DNA from: Silvibacterium bohemicum
GTDB lineage: Bacteria; Acidobacteriota; Terriglobia; Terriglobales; Acidobacteriaceae
Length of the DNA: 64,000 bases
Reading direction: 5' to 3'
Assembly: GCF_001006305.1 (NCBI RefSeq)
Contig: NZ_LBHJ01000001.1
Location: 868,001 to 932,000, forward strand
A program made the translations under genes and the position numbers. Below are positions 9,177 to 16,462 of the stretch, piece after piece (position 1 is the first letter of the stretch; every line of letters starts with the position of its first letter). A model generated the notes under the pieces. It worked only from the letters and a program-made list of their open reading frames with translations, was not told the origin of the DNA and ran no database searches.

Positions 9177-9716
9177 TCAATTGACGGTGCAGGGGGCTTC
9201 GGCGGGGGAAGAGTTCAGCAGATCGATGTCATCCAGGTGTACTTCTACGGCGATGGCCTGGCAGACCGAGCTTATGTTGACCAGAATCTTGACCCGATTG
9301 GCGATGCGGATAACACGGCCCTGCACGCCTGCCAGCATGCCTCGCCGTACTTTGACCGGGGTGCCGATTTCGACACAGGGGTGCCGGTCGCATTCCGCAC
9401 CGCTCTCGAGAGCAAGGCGCAGCGATTCGATCTCTCCCTCAGGGACCGGCTCGGGCCGTCCGTGGTTGCCGAGGAGCTTGACCACCCCGGCAGTCTCCAG
9501 AACGCGAACCCGATTCTGCAGGGAGGGTTCGAAGCGGGCAAAGAGATAGCCACCGAATGCTGGAACATCCAGAACCTTCTTACGGTCCTTCCACTGGTGA
9601 ATCTCGCGCATGGTGGGGAGATAGCTCTCGAAGCCCTTGGCTTTGAGTTCTGTCGCGATGCGTTCTTCGTAGCGATACCGGGTTTGGAGCGCAAACCAAG
9701 AAGAGCTGATGTCCAT
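9177..9716 (-). CDS. NusG-like specialised transcription antiterminator (UpxY/RfaH/LoaP type)
   Basis: The 179-residue protein starts with the NusG N-terminal domain (WFALQTRYRYEERIATELKAKG, then YLPT, FGGYLFARF and VVKLLGNHG) and ends with a KOW-like segment (VRRGMLAGVQGRVI). Placement as an early gene of an EPS operon, and divergence from housekeeping NusG, fit the specialised paralogues that ride with RNA polymerase to promote read-through of long surface-polysaccharide operons. No RfaH-type ops element was recognised in the leader. A short imperfect hairpin lies at 9762-9778, 46 bases upstream of the start. Whether it recognises the leader or the later hairpins cannot be judged from sequence alone. 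Confidence 0.88.
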   Translation of the reverse strand: MDISSSWFALQTRYRYEERIATELKAKGFESYLPTMREIHQWKDRKKVLDVPAFGGYLFARFEPSLQNRVRVLETAGVVKLLGNHGRPEPVPEGEIESLRLALESGAECDRHPCVEIGTPVKVRRGMLAGVQGRVIRIANRVKILVNISSVCQAIAVEVHLDDIDLLNSSPAEAPCTVN

Positions 9717-9856
9717 AGGTATTCTCGTGTTAAATCAGTATTTGAATAGGCTTCGCCCATGTCAGTCCCAGGGGCTGATTCCAGATTTCGATACTGACGA
9801 TGAAGAAAGAGAAGCATGAGGCAGAGCTGCAGGGAAACGGGGTTCGGGCGTCGAAT

Positions 9857-10120
9857 CTATTTGTTCGGCGGCCAGGTCTGATGGTCGAATTCCGGGCTCT
9901 CTTCAGTCAGCAGGACCTTATGGAAGAGCCATTCGGGATCACAATGGAGGATTTCTGCGATCTGCGTGCGCAGATCTGGATTGGGCTCGCGGAAGCCGTT
10001 AACGATCTTGCTGAGGTGGGCCTCATCGATCCCAACCATCTTGGCAAGACGGTTCTGCCGGATGCCGCTCGTATACATGCGTAATTTCAAATTTGGGTAT
10101 ATGTCGCGATTAATTGGCAC
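9857..10120 (-). CDS. Small XRE-family helix-turn-helix regulator
   Basis: The ~87-residue protein carries a Cro/CI-type HTH (RQNRLAKMVGIDEAHLSKIVNG, then LRTQIAEILHCDPEWLF). This resembles small phage-repressor-like regulators found at the head of capsule or EPS operons. The frame is open further upstream to 10210, but a start there would overlap the sigma-54 promoter at 10194-10209, whose predicted transcript begins near 10183. I therefore propose the GTG at 10120; a TTG at 10132 preceded by GAGAG is an alternative. The DNA flanking the start holds TTGGGTA (10093-10099) and TACCCAA (10126-10132), a possible autoregulatory operator. It is the first gene of the leftward EPS operon. Confidence 0.8.
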   Translation of the reverse strand: MPINRDIYPNLKLRMYTSGIRQNRLAKMVGIDEAHLSKIVNGFREPNPDLRTQIAEILHCDPEWLFHKVLLTEESPEFDHQTWPPNK

Positions 10121-10193
10121 TTGATTACCCAATATCTCTCGTGGTAATAGCAGCAGATTCTCAGCCCGGGGGTGTCTGAGTTGCCTGCCATGA

Positions 10194-10209
10194 TGCAAGT
10201 GTCGTGCCA
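10194..10209 (-). promoter_or_regulatory. Sigma-54 (-24/-12) promoter of the EPS operon
   Basis: On the minus strand the sequence is TGGCACGACACTTGCA, a perfect match at every defined position of the RpoN consensus TGGCACGRNNNTTGCW. GG is at 10208-10207 and GC at 10196-10195, giving a start site near 10183. It points at the XRE, NusG-like and glycosyltransferase genes. A sigma-54 activator gene lies divergently 0.8 kb away, which supports function. Confidence 0.88.
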
Positions 10210-10343
10210 AACTTTATTCCAGGGGCCGACGTCAACATTTTGTTGAAGTTGGCCGATGCCGAGCCGAAATCCGTCTCGCTATCCCGGCCCGTACTTGCAA
10301 ATAATTGACAAAGATTCCCAAATTGGGGCGTTTGCGTTAGCCA

Positions 10344-10370
10344 ATCTCAGCTGACATTTCCCACTGAGAT
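10344..10370. promoter_or_regulatory. Inverted repeat, candidate activator binding site
   Basis: ATCTCAG and CTGAGAT form perfect 7-bp arms separated by 13 bp, centred about 150 bp upstream of the sigma-54 -24 element. The position suits an enhancer-binding-protein site, but nothing links it directly to a protein. Confidence 0.35.
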
Positions 10371-10440
10371 CAGAACCCATGACGATCCCCTCCGCCGCTG
10401 GGTGAGGCCAATTCAACGGGCGGTCCATCGCATCGGGCAA

Positions 10441-10458
10441 GCGTTTTCTTGAAAACGC
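10441..10458. promoter_or_regulatory. Perfect 8-bp-arm palindrome, candidate sigma-54 enhancer (UAS)
   Basis: GCGTTTTC-TT-GAAAACGC is a perfect dyad with a two-base centre, about 240 bp upstream of the sigma-54 promoter and 545 bp upstream of the divergent activator gene. Fis-type HTH dimers of NtrC-family activators bind such compact dyads. No adjacent T-tract or gene end makes a terminator role likely. Confidence 0.5.
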
Positions 10459-10519
10459 GTCACCGATGCCTCTTCGGCGTCGATCCCGCGGTTTCGATCG
10501 AGAGCGCGGAGCTTGCTTC

Positions 10520-10949
10520 GGTCATGACCTCTACTCAGGATGCGACCGGCAGCGACAAATAGACGGAATCTTCCAGGCCGCTCGCCAAGTAGGTTCTGCT
10601 CTAGTCTGCGAGCTACCCTCGACTCTTCGGTCCGAACTAGCGAATGCATCGTGAAGACGCGAGAAGGAAGGTCTTCGGAAGCGAAGTCCAAGCTTCTCCC
10701 ACTTTGGTCATAACTCGATGAGGTGACCGCAAAATCTCTGGTAATGGAACGCCAAATTATTGTTGCTCCGGCCGCGAAACTTGAGTAGTGTTCGCTTATT
10801 GAAGGACGGATGAAAACGTTCCGTATTGCTTTTAGGAAGTGGTTGAAGCATTCAATACCGTGAGCCTGTAAAGAATTGAAGTAGGGTCATTTCTCAACTG
10901 CCCAAAAAATTGTTGACTGGTAAGATTGGGTTGTGCCACGGCGATGACC
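10520..10949. repeat. Dispersed GGTCAT/ATGACC half-sites
   Basis: GGTCATGACC (10520-10529, a full palindrome), GGTCAT (10706-10711), GGTCAT (10885-10890) and ATGACC (10944-10949) recur within 430 bp, with a related GGTGACC at 10722-10728. That is five exact hexamers, counting both halves of the palindrome, where fewer than one would be expected by chance. The sites lie upstream of the activator gene and may be binding sites for it or for another regulator. Confidence 0.35.
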
Positions 10950-11002
10950 CCCTCATCCTGGGCCCTACCTGCCGATAATGGAGCGGAAGTCGCCAAATAT
11001 CT

Positions 11003-12454
11003 ATGTCTAGCACCATCGTTTTGGTCGCGGATCAACAAGAAGTCAACGCTCCGCTAAGCCGGCGCCTAGAGGACCAGGATCACAGCGTCTTCGTCGTAAA
11101 AGACATTCCCGAGGCCCTCCTCTACCTTCGCGATCCCGCGTGTACCGCTTCCGTGGTGGTTTTCCAGCAAGCCATGCGCCGTCAGCAGGACGCCATGACG
11201 CTGGCGGAGATATGCTCCTTCCGTCCTTACCTTCAGATCATCCTGTTAGCCGAAAAGGGAAAGAGCCCGCTGGGCGAAATCCCGGTCCCGCACGCGAATA
11301 TTCGCATCCTGCAGCGGCCGGTCAATCCTCAGGATCTCTTCCAGGTAGTGCAGGACGCGGTTGGTGCAGTCGATGCGCTGCTCGACAAAAAGCAGAGCGC
11401 CATCGATCTGGATCTAACTTCGGAGAACAACGATAGCGGCTTGCCAATGTTCACTACCCCATTCCTGATGCGCGTGGGTATGGCGGACGTACCGGTTCTT
11501 TTGCATGGCGAAACCGGAGTGGGCAAGGAAGTGATGGCCCGCAAGCTTTGCGCCTATTCGCCGCGGGCGCAGAAGCCGTTTCTCAAGTTGAACTGCGCAG
11601 CGCTGCCCTCCGAACTTGTCGAGAGCGAGCTCTTCGGCTACGAGAAGGGCGCATTCACCGGCGCGGCTATCGACAAGCCGGGAAAATTCGAGATCGCACA
11701 GGGCGGCACGATTCTGCTCGACGAGATCGGCGACATGGATATTCGCCTGCAAGCCAAGCTGTTGCAGGTGCTGCAGGATGGTGAGGTTCAACCTCTGGGC
11801 AGCCGCAAGACGCTCAAGTTGAACGTGCGCGTGCTGGCGGCGACGCACCGCGATCTTCGCCGCGCTATCGAACTGGGCACCTTCCGGGAAGACCTTTACT
11901 ACAGGCTGAACGTGGTGAGCATCGTAATTCCGCCGCTGCGCGAGCGCCGGGATGAGATTATCCCGCTGGCTGAAAAGCTGCTGCGCCGTCACCTGCGCGC
12001 GGGAATACCGGAACCCTTGCTGACCGAGTCTTTCAAGAACCTCATGCTGCAATACGACTGGCCGGGCAATGTGCGCGAGCTGGAAAACCTGATGCGCCGG
12101 TTACTCGTATACCAGAATGAGTCAATGATTACCGGAGATTTGGAACTGGCAATCGCACAATCGAAGTCCAGATCGCGTCCTGCTCTTTCGCAATCGGGTG
12201 AAGCTTCTGAAGCTGTCCAGAGCGTTGCTACGCCGCAGCCGACCGCGTCCCAGATTTCTTCGATGGATCATCTGGCCGAAGTTTCGCGACAGGCCGAGGC
12301 CAAGCTGCTTCTGGATGCGCTCGAAGCTACCCACTGGAATCGTCGGCAGGCCGCCGCCCGCCTCAATCTCGACTACAAGGCGTTTCTCTACAAGCTGCAG
12401 AAGCTCGGCATCGTGGAAAAGAGGGAGAAGGCTGAGGTGCCGCAGACCGCCTGA
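11003..12454 (+). CDS. Sigma-54-dependent transcriptional activator (NtrC family) with degenerate receiver
   Basis: The 483-residue protein has a receiver-like N-terminal domain (~1-125), an AAA+ central domain (~145-375) and a Fis-type HTH (~440-475, [20 protein letters not shown]). The AAA+ part has Walker [15 protein letters not shown] at ~216-221 (the sigma-54 contact loop), Walker [12 protein letters not shown] and the LRERRDE region, so it should remodel sigma-54 closed complexes. The receiver lacks the phosphorylation residues: the beta-3 end reads VVVFQQAM instead of an Asp, the acidic pair is reduced to ADQQ, and the beta-5 Lys-Pro is QRP. Phosphorylation-independent control is inferred. 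It is divergent from the sigma-54 promoter at 10194-10209, which is the obvious target. Confidence 0.95.
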   Translation: MSSTIVLVADQQEVNAPLSRRLEDQDHSVFVVKDIPEALLYLRDPACTASVVVFQQAMRRQQDAMTLAEICSFRPYLQIILLAEKGKSPLGEIPVPHANIRILQRPVNPQDLFQVVQDAVGAVDALLDKKQSAIDLDLTSENNDSGLPMFTTPFLMRVGMADVPVLLHGETGVGKEVMARKLCAYSPRAQKPFLKLNCAALPSELVESELFGYEKGAFTGAAIDKPGKFEIAQGGTILLDEIGDMDIRLQAKLLQVLQDGEVQPLGSRKTLKLNVRVLAATHRDLRRAIELGTFREDLYYRLNVVSIVIPPLRERRDEIIPLAEKLLRRHLRAGIPEPLLTESFKNLMLQYDWPGNVRELENLMRRLLVYQNESMITGDLELAIAQSKSRSRPALSQSGEASEAVQSVATPQPTASQISSMDHLAEVSRQAEAKLLLDALEATHWNRRQAAARLNLDYKAFLYKLQKLGIVEKREKAEVPQTA

Positions 12455-12489
12455 AGGCGGCTCGCGGCAATTTGGCCGGGAGGGTCCTC

Positions 12490-13062
12490 TTGTTCGATCA
12501 TCTTCGCGAAGACTGGCGTACCTACGACCGGCAGTTGTCGCGGCAAGGCCTGTGGGTGATGGCCGTTTACCGCTTCGGCCGCTGGCGATATAACATCCGC
12601 CAGCGCTGGCTGCGCCTACCCTTCTCGTTCCTCTATAAATTCCTGCAAAAGGCGATGGAGATCCTCACCGGGATCGAGTTGCCTTGCGAAGTGACCCTGG
12701 GGCGACGCTTCCGCATCGACCACTTCGGCGGCATCGTGATCAGCGGTGACGCCACCTTCGGCGACGATTGCATCATTCGCAATGGCGTTACGGTTGGCCT
12801 GCGCTACACCGGTCAGCGCGGGGCGCCGATCATTGGCAACCGGGTCGACATCGGGGCAGGGGCCAAGATTCTGGGCACCATCCACATCGGCGACGACGTG
12901 GCGATCGGAGCAAATGCCGTGGTGCTTCAGGATGTCCCGGCCAATTGCGTGGCGGTGGGAATTCCGGCGCGCATCCTGTCGCGCAAGAACCGCGAAGTCG
13001 AGCCCTCCGACGAAGCGCAGATTGCAAAGAACGCGGGACCGGCCAGCGAGGTGCTGGTTTGA
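12490..13062 (+). CDS. Serine O-acetyltransferase-like hexapeptide transferase
   Basis: The 190-residue protein shows a CysE/EpsC-type left-handed beta-helix: LPCEVTLGRRFRIDHFGGIV, ATFGDDCIIRNGVTVGLR, IGNRVDIGAGAKILGTIHIGDDVAIGANAVVLQDVPANCVAVGIPAR. The basic N-terminal helical part (FDHLREDW..., AVYRFGRWRY) matches the truncated serine acetyltransferases found in polysaccharide clusters. Acetyl-CoA is the expected donor, with a sugar hydroxyl of the EPS or serine as acceptor. The context favours polysaccharide decoration. I chose the TTG at 12490 because GGAGGG lies six bases upstream; a TTG at 12472 is also in frame. It starts 35 bp after the activator gene and is probably co-transcribed with it. 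Confidence 0.88.
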   Translation: MFDHLREDWRTYDRQLSRQGLWVMAVYRFGRWRYNIRQRWLRLPFSFLYKFLQKAMEILTGIELPCEVTLGRRFRIDHFGGIVISGDATFGDDCIIRNGVTVGLRYTGQRGAPIIGNRVDIGAGAKILGTIHIGDDVAIGANAVVLQDVPANCVAVGIPARILSRKNREVEPSDEAQIAKNAGPASEVLV

Positions 13063-13090
13063 AGCGTATCCTGCCGCTTGCCGATGGAAC

Positions 13091-14116
13091 ATGGCAATGA
13101 CTCTCCCTCCGCTTTCTGTCGTCGTAATCGGCCGCAATGAAGGGCAGCGCCTGGTCCGCTGTCTTGAATCAATCGCGGCGATTCGCAGCGCCCATCCAGA
13201 GCTCGAAGTCATCTACGTGGATTCGGCTTCGTCCGACGGCAGCCGCGAGACTGCGACCCGGCTTGGTGCGAAAACTATCGCGCTCGAAGCTTCGCATCCA
13301 ACTGCTGCTTTGGGACGCAACGCGGGATGGAAGCAGGCCAGCGCCGAATACGTTCTCTTTCTCGACGGAGATACCATCCTTCACCCGGATTTTCCAGAAC
13401 GGGCGTTCGAATCACTGCTGGCCGATCCCGCGATCGCCGCCGTCTGGGGACATCGCCGCGAGATTCATCCCGAAGCTTCGCTCTACAACCGCATCCTCGA
13501 CCTGGATTGGATCTACCCGCCGGGGCCTGCAGAATTCTGCGGTGGCGATGTGCTCATGCGGCGCTCCGCGCTGGAAGCTGCGGGTGGTTACGATGGAACC
13601 CTCATTGCCGGTGAGGAGCCGGAGCTGTGCCGGCGCATGCGCGCCCTCGGCTATCAGATTCTGCACATCGACGCACCCATGACCGGGCACGATCTCGAGA
13701 TGCGGCGCTTCCGGCAGTACTGGAAGCGTGCTCTGCGCGCGGGCTTTGCGTATGCCCAGGTCTCCAGCCGTTTTCGCGGAACCGGCGATCCCTTCTGGCA
13801 ATCTGACCGGATCGCCAACCTGCGTCGCGGCGGCTTTTGGGCGCTGTCGTTTCTGGCCACGCTGGTCTTATCGGCGGTGTTGCGTTCCGTGCTGCCGGCA
13901 GCTGCATGGATCGCGCTGCTGCTCGTTCTTTCGCTGCGCTCGGCGTGGAAGGCGCGATGGAAATCGGCAAGCGCGGTCACATTGCTGCTCTATGGATTGC
14001 ATTCGCAGCTGCAGCAGGTGCCGATCTGCATCGGACAGCTGAGCTATGATCTTGATCCGCGAAAGGGCCGTCAGAAAAAGCTGATCGAATACAAAGGCGC
14101 CTCTTCTCTTCCGTGA
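13091..14116 (+). CDS. Family 2 glycosyltransferase with C-terminal membrane segments
   Basis: The 341-residue protein has a GT-A fold beginning at LSVVVIGRNEGQRLVRCLESI. It has the nucleotide-binding VDSASSDGS, the DXD-type LFLDGDTIL, and the acceptor-side GYDGTLIAGEEPELCRRMRALG segment with an E-D/E-E catalytic base. Hydrophobic stretches near residues ~245-290 suggest membrane association. The start is the ATG at 13091, 28 bp after the acetyltransferase gene; an ATG at 13097 is also possible. Its role is probably transfer of one sugar of the EPS repeat. The substrate cannot be predicted. Confidence 0.9.
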   Translation: MAMTLPPLSVVVIGRNEGQRLVRCLESIAAIRSAHPELEVIYVDSASSDGSRETATRLGAKTIALEASHPTAALGRNAGWKQASAEYVLFLDGDTILHPDFPERAFESLLADPAIAAVWGHRREIHPEASLYNRILDLDWIYPPGPAEFCGGDVLMRRSALEAAGGYDGTLIAGEEPELCRRMRALGYQILHIDAPMTGHDLEMRRFRQYWKRALRAGFAYAQVSSRFRGTGDPFWQSDRIANLRRGGFWALSFLATLVLSAVLRSVLPAAAWIALLLVLSLRSAWKARWKSASAVTLLLYGLHSQLQQVPICIGQLSYDLDPRKGRQKKLIEYKGASSLP

Positions 14117-14141
14117 TGCAGTATTCTCGTTGCTTAGACGC

Positions 14142-15578
14142 ATGAGAGCCTTTGAAATCCTTCTTTGCGGTCTGATTGCTGCCGGATCTGTGCTGCTGCT
14201 GGGCGGGGTGTCCATCCCGCCTGCCGCGCTTACAACTCTTCTCGTGCTGCTCAGCGTTTTCGCGATAGTCCACTTGATCTACGAGGGCATGCACTGGCAG
14301 CTCATCCCGCTTTATATCGCAGGGGGTGTTCTCGTCTTGTCCTGCTTCCTGTTGCTTCGTGAGGTATCGATCCCTCCGTTAGCCTTGCGCTTGGGCGGAG
14401 GCTTGTCGCTTCTACTGGCCCTCGCGGCGATTCCGCTCTCCTGGCTGCTGCCCATGTTCCGGCTGCTCAAACCGACCGGACCTCACGCCGTGGGCACGCG
14501 CATCCTTCATATGATCGACTCGCGTCGCGACGCCGAGGGTGGTCACCGGCCCGACAACTGGCGCGAGCTGATGGTACAGGTTTGGTATCCGGCCGAGCCG
14601 GCCAGGGCACGCCGCGAAGTCTATCGCCGACGCCGGGAGACGACCTGGAAATCTTCCTACCAATCCGTGCTCCGCACTCAGTCGCTGCGCAATGCGCCGG
14701 TTTCGAATGCAGGCGCGCCTTATCCGCTGCTCATCTTCAATCCGGCCTGGACCGGCCAGCGCACCCAGAGCACCTTCCTGATGCAGGAGTTGGCCAGCCA
14801 CGGTTTCGTCGTGGCCAGCATCGACCACACCTATTACAGCGGGCTGGTGGCCTTTCCCGATGGCCGGGTCCTCGACGGACACATGGCCCCCGCGCTGGGA
14901 GACTTCACTCACCTCAGCATCGAGGAGGGAATCGAGCTGGCGGATCAGTTTGTCCTCATCCTGGCGGAAGATGTTTCGTTCGTGCTCGACGAGATGACCG
15001 TGCTGAACGAGAGCCCGGAGAGCGATTGGCGCGGGAAGCTGGATCTCTCACGGGTGGGAGTCCTCGGGCACTCCATCGGTGGTGCAGCCGCGGCCGAAGC
15101 CGGCCGGCTCGACCCACGCATTCATGCGGCTCTCAACCTCGATGGATGGACCTTCGGACAGGTTCTGCGTCAGGGACTGACTAAGCCCTGGATGGTGGTC
15201 TACGGCAAAGGAGTCGAAGTCGAGCCGCGAGACTTGGCCGCACAGTCTGAGGGGATTCAGCGGTACTGGCAGATGAATCGCGAAAACTATGCCATCGTGG
15301 AAGCCGCTCTGCAAAGGGATGGCGGCTACCTAGTAACCATTCAAGGAGCGAGCCACTGGAACTTCAGCGACCGGGCGCTCTATTCACCCCTGCGAAAGCA
15401 GACCCAGGCGGGGACCATTCAGCCGGAGCGGGCGCACAGAATCATCGGTGATCTGACGCGAGCCTTCTTTCGGGAGCAATTGAAGGGTGAGACGGGAATG
15501 GTCGCTACGGTGGCGCGGAAGTATCCCGAGGCGAACGTGCCGGTTTCACCTTCCGGCATCATGCAAGAGCGCGTTTAA
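14142..15578 (+). CDS. Membrane-anchored alpha/beta hydrolase (PAF-acetylhydrolase/dienelactone-hydrolase-like)
   Basis: The ~478-residue protein has four hydrophobic segments in the first ~110 residues, then an alpha/beta-hydrolase domain. It shows LMVQVWYPAEPA, LLIFNPAWTGQRTQSTFLMQELASHG, the nucleophile elbow GVLGHSIGGAAAA and a downstream LNLDGW. The acid and His positions fit LDGW and GASHWNFSD. This arrangement resembles bacterial PAF-acetylhydrolase-like esterases, but a periplasm- or cytoplasm-facing hydrolase acting on acylated EPS or lipid is equally possible. An in-frame TTG at 14130 is an alternative start. It is the last gene of the plus-strand group from 11003 and meets a convergent gene across a hairpin. 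Confidence 0.82.
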   Translation: MRAFEILLCGLIAAGSVLLLGGVSIPPAALTTLLVLLSVFAIVHLIYEGMHWQLIPLYIAGGVLVLSCFLLLREVSIPPLALRLGGGLSLLLALAAIPLSWLLPMFRLLKPTGPHAVGTRILHMIDSRRDAEGGHRPDNWRELMVQVWYPAEPARARREVYRRRRETTWKSSYQSVLRTQSLRNAPVSNAGAPYPLLIFNPAWTGQRTQSTFLMQELASHGFVVASIDHTYYSGLVAFPDGRVLDGHMAPALGDFTHLSIEEGIELADQFVLILAEDVSFVLDEMTVLNESPESDWRGKLDLSRVGVLGHSIGGAAAAEAGRLDPRIHAALNLDGWTFGQVLRQGLTKPWMVVYGKGVEVEPRDLAAQSEGIQRYWQMNRENYAIVEAALQRDGGYLVTIQGASHWNFSDRALYSPLRKQTQAGTIQPERAHRIIGDLTRAFFREQLKGETGMVATVARKYPEANVPVSPSGIMQERV

Positions 15579-15603
15579 AAGCAAACCCCAGGAAACAAGA
15601 GAT

Positions 15604-15630
15604 CGGGCACTGAGCCATGCGCAGTGCCCG
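15604..15630. terminator. Bidirectional terminator hairpin
   Basis: CGGGCACTG and CAGTGCCCG form a perfect 9-bp stem with a 9-nt loop between two convergent genes (stops at 15578 and 15638). T-rich sequence follows on both sides (ATTCGATTATTT on plus, TCTCTTGTTT on minus). Confidence 0.7.
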
Positions 15631-15637
15631 GATTCGA

Positions 15638-16462
15638 TTATTTGCGCAGGCTCTTGTAGGCGTCGACGATAAACGGCGGGGTGACGGCGGTCAGAAAGCC
15701 CTTAACGCCATGCGATTTCCCGTTTGCCTCCGCGGCTGCGGGTGCATCGGGGCGCTGGCGGAAGTTGGTGGTATGGGAGTCGCTTATTTCTTCCTCGGGC
15801 CGGCCGTTGGAATAGTAGTAGGTGGCAATCGACTTGCGCGAGCGGTCAGGCGGACAGGAGAGCGGCGTGGGATGGCCGTGGTACGAGTAATCCGTGGTGC
15901 TGAAGATCGCGCAACGGTTGAAGAGCGGGAGAATCTTCCGCTCTGCCTTGGTCATGTCGTGATTCCATAGCTCGAAGTGGCCGCCGTACTCCTCGCGCCA
16001 TTCCTTGTTGAGGTACACCAGCACGTTGATACGGCGATCCAGCTGAAGCTGCTCGTGCCAGTTAAAGTCGGAGTGGACTTCGAGGTGTCCACCGGGCTTG
16101 ATCTGGTGGAGTCCTCCACCCACGAAGTAGGGATCGGGAATGACGCCCTTGATGCCGGTGAGAACCTCGAGGAACTGGACCATCGGCCGGCTATTGAGGA
16201 AGTAGAGCACGTCGCGAATCGAGGTGGGAAGCTTCTCGGCTACGTCGAAAGCAAGCTTCTTCTCGTTCTGGTTGCTGAATTCCTGCCAGTTGAGCTGCCG
16301 GGGCTCGGGAAAATCGCGTAATGCCGCCTCGGCCGCTTCCAAGGGAAGAAAATCGTCGAAGTAGATGTGCGGAAACGGCTTGTTTGCTGCGTATTCCGGA
16401 GCCTTGTCACGAGCCAGAGCTTCTAGTCTTGCCAAGAAATCATCGCTGTACAACACACTCAT
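15638..16462 (-). CDS. 2-oxoglutarate/Fe(II)-dependent oxygenase (prolyl-4-hydroxylase-like)
   Basis: The 274-residue cytoplasmic protein shows the double-stranded beta-helix metal site: HSD (H-x-D) in HLEVHSDFNWH, the distal His in DYSYHGHP and the 2OG-binding Arg in PDRSRKS. YLNKEWREEYGGHFELW is typical of the P4Hc/2OG-FeII_Oxy_3 family. It should hydroxylate a peptide or small molecule using Fe(II), O2 and 2-oxoglutarate. Location within the EPS region suggests a link to surface structures, but similar genes occur widely in sugar-decorating loci. The minus-strand ATG at 16462 is preceded by AGGAGAAGATGGA, a good ribosome-binding site. Confidence 0.88.
   Translation of the reverse strand: MSVLYSDDFLARLEALARDKAPEYAANKPFPHIYFDDFLPLEAAEAALRDFPEPRQLNWQEFSNQNEKKLAFDVAEKLPTSIRDVLYFLNSRPMVQFLEVLTGIKGVIPDPYFVGGGLHQIKPGGHLEVHSDFNWHEQLQLDRRINVLVYLNKEWREEYGGHFELWNHDMTKAERKILPLFNRCAIFSTTDYSYHGHPTPLSCPPDRSRKSIATYYYSNGRPEEEISDSHTTNFRQRPDAPAAAEANGKSHGVKGFLTAVTPPFIVDAYKSLRK

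Larger units (their letters stand above)
10210..11002. other. Divergent regulatory region between EPS operon and sigma-54 activator
   Basis: No convincing gene lies in these ~790 bases. Short open frames at 10413-10691 (minus) and 10466-10654 (plus) have no family signature. The stretch holds several symmetric elements: CCCAAATTGGG at 10317-10327, an ATCTCAG/CTGAGAT inverted repeat at 10344-10370, a perfect palindrome at 10441-10458 and repeated GGTCAT half-sites from 10520. Its size suits an enhancer-plus-looping region for the sigma-54 promoter. No clear sigma-70 promoter for the activator gene was identified. Confidence 0.6.

Noticed and set aside
10413-10691. 92-codon minus-strand frame in the divergent regulatory region
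   Set aside because: It has no family resemblance, covers the candidate enhancer palindrome and lacks a credible ribosome-binding site.
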